From Labyrinthula sp. Ha (taxonomy: Eukaryota > Sar > Bigyra > Labyrinthulida > Labyrinthulaceae), in assembly GCA_015227615.1 (NCBI GenBank), contig JAALGZ010000008.1, forward strand, positions 1,054,001 to 1,118,000: 64,000 nucleotides of DNA, read 5' to 3'. Below are positions 53,883-61,770 of this stretch, piece by piece. Within the stretch, counting starts at the first letter, position 1. Every line of letters begins with the position of its first letter. The notes beneath the pieces were generated by a model. It saw only the letters and a list, made by a program, of their open reading frames with translations. It was not told the DNA's origin and did no database searches. The position numbers were made by a program, and so were the translations under genes.

Positions 53883-54053
53883 TGTCTTCTGGGTTAACCT
53901 TTTTGACTTAATAAATCAGTCTGTGAATATGTCATTAACGGTTAAGTTTTCACGATAAGTAACGGTTATATATCAACTAACTAAAATATATTACATATGA
54001 CATAAATGTTCCAGCTGCGTTGACCAAGAGGACAGACGCGTCCTTTGAGGACA
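53883..54053 (-). repeat. 3' LTR of the chromovirus, 171 bp
   Basis: Read on the minus strand it begins TGTCCTCAAAGG and ends CCAGAAGACA, the TG...CA ends of LTRs within a 7 bp near-perfect inverted repeat. It aligns without gaps to the other LTR over 171 bp with 5 differences (about 97 per cent identity). It contains two copies of AACGGTTA on the plus strand (one at 53,938 and one about 24 bp on). It is short for an LTR. Confidence 0.93.
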
Positions 54054-54062
54054 TCCCCCCTT
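54054..54062 (-). other. polypurine tract of the retroelement
   Basis: AAGGGGGGA on the minus strand directly abuts the 3' LTR. This is the expected primer site for plus-strand DNA synthesis. Confidence 0.8.
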
Positions 54063-54076
54063 GAAAGAGAGGGACC

Positions 54077-55498
54077 CTATGTATTTAAGGGTGAGTATAT
54101 AACATGTGCTGTAGGTTCAAGTTCGATTCCACAACTGCTCCAATATTGCCGTAAGTTATTACTTCTGGCAAACATTTCAAACTTTTTGCAGTGAGGAAAG
54201 ATTTGATCTAGAATCCAATAAAATGTTTCAGGTTTTGTAGAAGGTTCCAAAGGAATAGTATTAATCGAGTCAACAAAATGATTGAGTTTGTATTCACCAA
54301 ATGTATCAGTATAATAAGTTGATTCTTGTTCTCTTCTCTGAAATACTAAACATGTTTCCTGAGCATGTTGTAAAAAGTAGCCTAAACTTTTAAATAAAGT
54401 TCCAGATCTATGTGATTTAATCCATGTAAAAAGATCAATTTGATAATAATTTTGAGTCTGCGCCCAAGATAAAGAGCAATTATAAGACGAATTAGTAACC
54501 CATAGGAATAAATAACTTTCGAAAGGGAAGTGTTGTAATGGTAGATTCAATTTCATAAATTCAGAATTTGATAAAGTCGGATAGTCGAGTGTAATGCCTC
54601 GTGTGGGGTTTGAATTACCTATTCTCCACGGAGGATCTATTACTAAAATCTGAAAGATGTTTTGTTTTGAGTACGGTTTTTCAAATTCTATATCGAAAAT
54701 GTTCTGATGGAAAAGTCTTGTGTCGGGTGGTGTAAAATAAATTATCCCATTACAACCTAAGATCGTGTAATAATTACCACCGTTATATAATAATATAACT
54801 TTATCTCCTGAAACCAGATTAACAGAAGTAAGCTGAATATTATTATCAATAAGAGCTAAAGAGATAGAAATAGAATCTTGTCTGTAGGTGTAATTGTTCG
54901 GCGTGTCCTGCAATTCTTTTTTTTGTTGGCAAAAGGTAATTGACTTGGAATATAGAGCGGACAAGTCTGACCAATAACTAGGTAATTTCAATAAAGATTT
55001 ATAAAGATCATTAAGTAAAACTTCGCTTCCTTCAACTGCTTTCACCAAAGGTTCTGAAATACTTAATATTTTTGATTCTAAAAATTCAAGAGAAGTAATA
55101 CCAAGTTGGGATAAAAATAGTTTACAATCATCAGAATTAGAATATTCTTCTTTCATCAATCTAAGATGTTTAAGATCTCCAATTCTTCTGAAATAGTGAA
55201 TTTTTATCTCTTCTGGATCAGATGTTATTTCAATTTCTTGAGAAAATAAAGATAATATTTTTTCTTTTTCTGTGTAAGTGTTGAAACGTCCTGGTAAATT
55301 TTTATGCATTGTTTTAATTCCAAAGTGTTCTTGAAGAAAAGATCTAAGTTTGTAAACATCAAATCTACGGTTATGAAAAATACCAATGGATTGTAAATTG
55401 CAAAATCTCTGAATCTGAGTAGAGATCTGTTGCTTCGACCTAAAAGGTAAATAGTTTCCCTCTAAATAATCTACGTATCTTCCTGAGACAAATTTCAT
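54077..55498 (-). CDS. MT-A70 family (N6-adenine type) methyltransferase encoded as extra 3' ORF of the chromovirus
   Basis: From the ATG at 55,498 this is 473 residues, uninterrupted, ending 24 bp before the 3' LTR. The catalytic domain occupies about residues 280-465. It shows DPPW at 288-291, the signature of SAM-dependent N6-adenine methyltransferases (METTL3/METTL4/IME4/MTA1 class), then a YLFLWVTN strand, WIKSHRSGTLFKSLGYFL, HAQETCLVFQRR, and KPETFYWILDQIFPHCKKFEMFAR followed by a W...G.E end. All of these occur in the family's usual order. The first 270 residues match no domain I know. The frame overlaps the end of pol by about 60 nt in another frame, so it would need its own initiation, frameshifting or splicing. 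Whether it methylates DNA or RNA cannot be read from sequence. It is a fossil-borne ORF that looks whole. Confidence 0.9.
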   Translation of the reverse strand: MKFVSGRYVDYLEGNYLPFRSKQQISTQIQRFCNLQSIGIFHNRRFDVYKLRSFLQEHFGIKTMHKNLPGRFNTYTEKEKILSLFSQEIEITSDPEEIKIHYFRRIGDLKHLRLMKEEYSNSDDCKLFLSQLGITSLEFLESKILSISEPLVKAVEGSEVLLNDLYKSLLKLPSYWSDLSALYSKSITFCQQKKELQDTPNNYTYRQDSISISLALIDNNIQLTSVNLVSGDKVILLYNGGNYYTILGCNGIIYFTPPDTRLFHQNIFDIEFEKPYSKQNIFQILVIDPPWRIGNSNPTRGITLDYPTLSNSEFMKLNLPLQHFPFESYLFLWVTNSSYNCSLSWAQTQNYYQIDLFTWIKSHRSGTLFKSLGYFLQHAQETCLVFQRREQESTYYTDTFGEYKLNHFVDSINTIPLEPSTKPETFYWILDQIFPHCKKFEMFARSNNLRQYWSSCGIELEPTAHVIYSPLNT

Positions 55499-58400
55499 GA
55501 TTAAAAGTCTCAAAATATCCTTTTCCTCGGATAACCATCCTAGAGTGTCCCCCCCCTGGAATAAGTTGGAGGTTGGTATATTTTTGAATCTTCAAGTTTG
55601 CCAAACGAGATTTGAAACTCCTGATACGCGAAATTTGATATCTCCTTGAAATGTCGTGTTCTTCAATTACTCTTGAAATAAGCATCTTGAGATTGTTGTC
55701 GTCCATATTTTGAATATAAGAAGTAACTAAAATAGGAGCATCTTCATAGATAGTAACAGCTGGTTCCCAGGTATCTTGATCTTGTTCAAAACCTAACCAG
55801 CGGATTTTAATCTCAAAAGAGTTATTGTCAGCAGCTAATCTGCATCCAACAATGCTTTCTATTTCCAGCTGCTTAAAGTTATGTATAAAAAGTGCTTTTA
55901 ACTTCTTGCTTCCTAATGGACGAGTATGAGCATAGAACCAGATTCTAGAAGCATGAACTGTTCTTGTTTTACCTAAAAGAGATTCTACTAGGTAAACGTT
56001 GTTTGATAAAATATCTATAATTTGATAACGACCAATCCATGCAAGACTTGTTTTTGCGTTTGCATGTTGTGTCCCATGTTCTGAAACTAAGACCCAATCA
56101 CCTGGTGAGAATTGTAAAATGGGTGTAGCTGTTTTATTTCTTCTGCTATTTTCAGCTTCTTGTTTTAATCTAACCACTTCAAATGTCCTTTCTTGAATAG
56201 CTTCTAGCTCCTGAACAATATTTTCTACATCTGAGAACATCTCTTCTTGATTTGACGGATGATATAGTTCGTTAGCAACAGTTGTAGCAAAATGCTTCAA
56301 ATTTCGTTCAACCAGAGGTGTTTCAAGTCGATGGTATAGAAATAATTCATTTGGAGTTCTTCCAGCTCTTCTTTCCATGGGTTTGTTATTAATAATGTAA
56401 GTAATGAGAGGTAAAATGCTAGGCCACTGAGATTCATGTAACCCAAATTGGCTGACTAGCGACTTCAAATAATTGAGAATACCATTGTTAGCTGTCTCGA
56501 CAGAACCATTTGTTCACGGTGAGTAGGCAATGGTGAAACTCTGATCGAAACCAATTGATTTGCTTAGGTCATGTAACAGGTTATTTGAGAAGTGAGACCC
56601 GTTATCTGTAATGATCAGAAAATCTTCTGAATAGCCAAAGTTAGCCCTTCACAATAAAAGTGCTTCCGCCATTTCCCGTGCGGTTGGCGTTGTTTTGAAA
56701 TGTAAATTGTGTTTATCGTGTCGCAGAGTCCAATATGACTAATACATAACCAGTTTCGTTAATGTAAAGATAGTCTGGGTGAATTATGTCGCGAGCTTTC
56801 TTTGCCAATGATGTTAGATGGTAAGGTCTTCGTATAATACGGGGCGACTTTTGACAATGTAAACAGCGATTTCTGTACAAAGAGAGCAGTGAGCTTAAAT
56901 CTTTCTTTCTAATTCCTTGTAAGAATACTTCCGACAAATACTTCTTTTCTGCAGAAGCACTTGGATGGTACCTTAAAACGTGATTCATTACAATATATCG
57001 AGGGGCTAGTTTTCTTGGAATGACCAAAAGATCGTCTTTATAGTAAATTCCATCCTTAATTTCATAATTTGATACCAACTCTGAATCCATCTGTTGTTGG
57101 TGTTTCTTCAATATATCAAAGTCTATTGTCTTGAATGAAATATTAGGATAGAAAGGGGAGAGATATGATATATGCTCGTTTAATAATTCTTGATGTAGGT
57201 TAGAGCGATTGGTGCAGACAGAGACTCTATCTTCGAGCTCCGCTTCACCAAAAGAGAGGTTGTTAACCTTTGCTCTAACACGAGCTAATTCTGGTTCTCG
57301 GTTCATAATGTCTTGATAATTTTCGTTGTTTGAGCATCTAAATATCTTTAGTTCACTTATATTTGGATGGTTTGTTGAGTTAGTCTGGTTTAAATATGAG
57401 TAATCCTTGTCTTCTGATTCTGAATTTTCTGAATATATTGATAAAACAGGTGAAGTATTATTTTGATATAAAATGTCGCATCTAGCAGTCTTTATTTCAG
57501 TTGTTTTGTCCCATCTAGTGAGGAGGTCAGAAACGAAATTGTCTCTACTAGAAATGTGAAAAATGGTTAAGTCAACCGACTGTAACCTTAGGATCCACCT
57601 GTAAAGGCGGTCCCAATATATTCTCCGCTCTTTTTGTTTTATTCTAACAACGGAGAGAAGGGCTCTGTGGTCTGTGTAAATGTAGATACCACCGGAATGT
57701 GTCCTTAAGATGAACCCAATACGCTCAAATACGTAGATTATAGTGTAAAGTTCTTTTGATGAAATATGCCATCTTAACTCGCTTGAAGAAAATGAGCCAG
57801 ATAGAAACATAATTGGTCTGGGTTTGAGAGTCCTAACGTTATTAGTGACGTTCTTATCTTCATCTTGAAAAACAGCAAGACTCCAAACATCTTGAGATGA
57901 ATCAGTAAATAGTAACAAAGGAATCTTTTCATCGTACATAGCAAGAAAACGCTTGCTTGAATCAACTATGGCCTGCCTTAATAGGATATAGACATGTTCC
58001 CTTTCCTCAGTCCATTCGACTTCTTCCTTTAATTTTTCTATTGCGGCCAACTTCTTGCCCTTTGGATTTGCATATTCTGCGAATGGTTTCTGTAATTGAG
58101 AGAGTTTTGGTATATTAGGGGATAGCCAATTGGCAAGGTAAACAAGTTGAGCAGCTTCGTGTCTATATATTGATTTCGGCATGTTTAAAATTTTATCGAA
58201 GAAAGCTGGAGAGAACTTCCAGTGACCATCTCTTATTTCGCGGCCACACCAAATAGTGTGCTCTTCACCAAAACCGCATATCCTGAGATTAAAGCGCGCT
58301 TTTTGAAAAATAGCTCTTTGTAAAAGCTTTTCAAGAATAATACATAGATTTTTAAAGGAAGTTGAATAAATAAGAAGGTCATCCAGCCAGGCTAATACAC

Positions 58401-59010
58401 CATTTTCTTCCGTGTTAAATAAGTAATCGCCATCCTGATCGATAACTTCATTTATTATTCGGTCGAAAAAAAGAGCTGGGGTATTAGACCGCCCCATTGG
58501 AGCTCCATTTAAAGTGTAAGCGCTTCTTCTTGTCACTAAGGTAAATATTTCACGGTGTTCCTCCTTTGTAGGTAGGAAATCAAAACCGGAAAGAACGTCC
58601 AAAGTTGCGTAGAACCTAGTGTTCTTTATGGACATCAACTACCTTTCCAAGTTCGGAAAGTTTAAAGTCGTAGGTTGAGTGATTTGATTTAATTTGATCA
58701 TATTGGCTACCATGCGGTAGCGATTTAGAAGGTTGTCTTCCTTCCAATCTTCTCTCTCTTTATTTGACATGGAAACCCAATTCTTAGGCTTAGAAATCTT
58801 CTTAGTAACTACAAAAACTGGATGGCCCCAGACTGGATTTTTAGCTGTTGTTACTATACCAGCCTTTCTCAGGGCTTCAAATTTTAATTCTAAGAATCTC
58901 TCTTCTTCTTTAGTTTGATGATATCCGTCACTCCTGAGAATAGAAGTGCCTGGTTTGAGCTCCACTTCTATGGGTGTTAAATTTGACATTTGAGCGTTTG
59001 ATTGTCTCAA
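55440..59010 (-). mobile_element. pol region of the chromovirus: reverse transcriptase, RNase H, integrase, chromodomain (broken)
   Basis: RT is recognised by the FYATLDVLSGFDF and APMGRSNTPALF segments and the WLDDLLIYS catalytic box (the LDD form of YxDD). RNase H follows (LLLFTDSSQ, then SSKELYTI and YTDHRAL). The integrase zinc-binding HHCC part (CLHCQK) and parts of the core come next. The C-terminal part has the GPY-like segment (PGDWVLVSE, then WIGRYQII and VYLVES) and a chromodomain (about 55,690-55,830: RWLGFEQDQDTWEP). The region is broken in a few places. The chromodomain would have steered integration to modified chromatin. Confidence 0.9.
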
Positions 59011-59823
59011 ACCCCATCCTGTTCAATATTTTATAAATAGATATTTTAAGAAGTTTTGTTGTTGTAAATTAAAAGTAGACTCAGAGAGTTTATTGTTAAT
59101 CATATTATATATTTCTTTATCTTCCTCTTCCTTTTGAATATTGCCCTCCCCAATGCCGATTTCATTGAATTCATCCGGCATATTTTGCTGAACGTTGGCA
59201 AGTAAAACTGGGGTAACATCACTTTTTTCAGGGTCTTTATTGAGTTCTTCGAAGTGAGCTGTTTCTAGATCTTCAATGGATTTAACCCTAAGCTCTCTAA
59301 CTGCGAGAGTTCGGATGTAAGTGTCTCAATCTTGAGATGAAATTGTTGGTGCATCATTAAAATATTGTAAAATAGGTCTGGAATTAAATAAATCCTGAGT
59401 AATCTTTCCTAAATTCTCTTTAATATCATTGTACTTAAGTTGAACATCTGTATTTTATTGGTGTTTGATGATAGAGTGATCTAAATCCTTCTTGTAAAAT
59501 AATAAGTATCTTGCGACAGATCTTTTAAATAATTTGTAAGATTGATCTGAGGCTAAATCTTCATTGCAAACAAAAATAATTGAATCAGCGAGTTTATACC
59601 CAGCATCGTAAAAAACTATGAAAATATAATATAGAAGTTGAGAGTTTGATCTGATAATATACATCGTGGAGTGCGAGCTTGAATTCTTGAAGAAACAAAG
59701 AATCCCGTCCTTGTTGAGAAGATTGACGTAAATTGTAACTGTTGGCTCTTCCAATGCCGTGTGCTGAGTGCCCTATGTCGATATTGTTGGTCCAGAAACT
59801 AGGTCTTTGTTTCCACCTGCTTC

Positions 59824-60573
59824 CTATTCATCTTTCTCTTTTGCGTGGTTTGCTTGAGAAAGATCCAATTTTATTCCGAAGTAATCCAGTGTTCTGCGTC
59901 CAATAATTATTTCCTCCCAATTGGGATCGTTTACCGTGAAGAACTTCTGGACGCCGATCTTAAATGTTTTCTCTCCTTGTGTCAACATTGCTCTTGTATA
60001 AACAACCTTTTCAACACGCTTTTGAGACTTATCTGGAAATTGTACTTCTTTAATATATTGAGGATCTTCAGTTTTTATAGTAAAGTCTCTTAAAGCTTGG
60101 ATGCTGCTAACATTATAGTCAGCTCCTGTATCAGCAATACCATTGACTTGAATGTATTGTTTATTTGATAGATGAAAAAGTATTAAATTGATTGGAGTTG
60201 CCTCTTTCCCAATTCTTCTGAGAATAACGCATCCAACCTTTTTAAACTGTTTACGCTTACGTTCGTCTTCATGTTGATAAAGAGGTAAGTGGGAAGTTTT
60301 CAATCCACTGACTTGTTTGGTTTTGTTGACTTTAACCCTTAAAACAAATCTTCTCTTCATCATCTTGGATCTCAACTTAAGTAAATTTAATTCCTTAACA
60401 TCTAGTAACATTTCATCAACATTGAAATTAAATGCTTCTGGAATTTTGGATAAAATAGTCTTGAGGATCTTTTTTTGGTTTCTATTCATTTGATCTTTAT
60501 CTAGAAACTTGGGAATCTTCATTGCATCGTCAATGAAGGTATAGATTTGGTCTTCAGGTAACATATTTTTCAT
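59824..60573 (-). mobile_element. retroviral-type aspartic protease region of the chromovirus
   Basis: A frame of 249 codons contains the active-site motif ADTGADYN and, about 80 residues later, IIIGRRTLDYFGIKLDL, the ILGxxxL-like flap-side signature of retropepsins. The N-terminal 110 residues are basic and helical and may belong to the C-terminal part of Gag. It lies between the gag-like and RT regions as expected for Ty3/Gypsy. It is part of a broken element. Confidence 0.82.
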
Positions 60574-60579
60574 ATGACA

Positions 60580-61573
60580 TTTGAGAACTGTTTATAATTG
60601 GGAGATACTTCTTGATCTTTCAGCTTTGTAATAGTTATGTAAATATTTCTTCAAGTAAATCATTATATACTGCGATTCATTTGTATTTACCCCTCGTTGT
60701 TGTAGACTTTCAGTGACACTGCTTGAAATTAAACTAAGTACGTTCATAGGTACATTTGGAAGGGTAGTTTCAACTTCGTGTACAAAAGCTTTAATCTTCT
60801 CAAAGGTAAGAGCTGTAAGTTTGTTAGGAGGTTGGATGTGAACAAGTTGATAACCGCCTACAGTCAGAGGGAAAGATGAAGTTGGTAAAAAACTGAGGTT
60901 CGTAATTTCTTGTATGAAACTTCTTGTCTACATAGGTGCTTTCAGTTTCTGACCAAGGATCGATGCTTAAAGTCGTTGATGAGTTTTTATCCCCCTTCAA
61001 AGATGGTTGGGAATATTTTGGTTTTCTGGAAGTTTTTGATACATCTGTAGCTCTTGACCTGTAACTCTTCGCTCTAGATACTTTGGATCTCCCAGATACT
61101 TTAGACGCTTTGGATCTTCTTGTTAAAGTTGTAACTTGGCTTCGTGTTTCAGTATCATCGTTTGGGGAGTGTCGGGAAGGATCTAATGTAGTTGCTTTAG
61201 AGCTTTTGTCATTGTCTTTAGATTGATCAGAAGTATTTGTATTCTTCAGTCTTTCTTCAACTGCTGTGATCTCCGCGAGCTTTTCGGCAATGTCCTTTTG
61301 TATTCTTTCCATCCTCTTTCGCTCCTTTATGATCTTGCTTATGTTATCTAAATCCTGTGGCTTGTATTTAACTTTGTCACCTGCATATCTAAAGGACTTT
61401 CTTAGAGACTTCTTAGGAGATTTAGAGAAAGATTTTGTTGCGGACGATTATTTAGGAGGTAATTTGACTGAATTTTGACTTTGATCTTCTTCATTGCTAT
61501 CCTTCTGTGGGTTACTCGATCCCATGAACTCTTCGGTAGGTAAGTTAGTACTTTTTGCTTCTGATTTGTCCAT
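60580..61573 (-). mobile_element. gag-like region of the chromovirus (broken)
   Basis: The region starts at an ATG 23 bp inside the 5' LTR (MDKSEAKSTNLPTEEF). It encodes Lys/Arg/Ser-rich and coiled-coil sequence (a block rich in SRS and SKVSR near 61,000-61,150). The position and basic composition suggest Gag, but no zinc knuckle or known capsid motif is visible, so the assignment rests on place. It is broken. Confidence 0.6.
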
Positions 61574-61595
61574 CATAAGTACGTTACTCTAGTAA

Positions 61596-61766
61596 TGTCT
61601 TCTGGATTAACCTTTTTGACTTAATAAATCAGTCTGTGAATATTTCATTAACGGTTAAGTTTTCACGATAAGTAACGGTTATATATCAACTAACTAAAAT
61701 ATATTACATATGACATAAATGTTCCAGCTGCGTTGACCAAGACGACAGACGCGTCCTTTGAAGATA
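61596..61766 (-). repeat. 5' LTR of the chromovirus, 171 bp
   Basis: Gap-free match to the 3' LTR with 5 differences in 171. Two of the differences fall in the terminal 6 bp, so this copy reads TATCTT at the outer end where the other has TGTCCT. It contains the same two AACGGTTA words. Confidence 0.93.
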
Positions 61767-61770
61767 ACAG
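61767..61770 (+). repeat. target site duplication ACAG, right
   Basis: Matches ACAG at 53,879-53,882 on the other side of the element. Confidence 0.65.

Larger units (their letters stand above)
53883..61766 (-). mobile_element. Ty3/Gypsy chromovirus LTR retrotransposon carrying an MT-A70 methyltransferase ORF, 7.9 kb
   Basis: Full-length in outline: 5' LTR, gag-like region, aspartic protease, reverse transcriptase, RNase H, integrase with C-terminal chromodomain, an additional 3' ORF of the MT-A70 family, polypurine tract and 3' LTR, flanked by a 4 bp duplication. The order protease-RT-RNase H-integrase plus the chromodomain marks it as a chromovirus (Metaviridae). The gag/pol part is broken in about five places, so the copy is a fossil, though LTR identity of about 97 per cent makes it fairly young. 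The methyltransferase ORF looks whole. No CCHC zinc knuckle was seen in the gag-like part, and no env. The sequence just inside the 5' LTR lacks the TGG that most tRNA-primed elements have. Confidence 0.93.

Noticed and set aside
54108-54140. tRNA B-box-like GTTCGATTCC
   Set aside because: The flanking bases cannot form a T stem and the site lies inside the methyltransferase ORF. Other GTTCGA words in the window (12,172; 33,052; 63,048) also fail to give a cloverleaf.
54077-55498. Env-like gene, suggested by the position of the third ORF after integrase
   Set aside because: The frame has no signal peptide, no transmembrane anchor and no glycosylation-rich ectodomain. It has DPPW and the full MT-A70 motif series instead.
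53879-61770. Polinton or DIRS element
   Set aside because: Direct LTRs with a short target duplication, a retroviral protease, chromodomain integrase and polypurine tract fit Ty3/Gypsy. There is no tyrosine recombinase, protein-primed polymerase or packaging ATPase.
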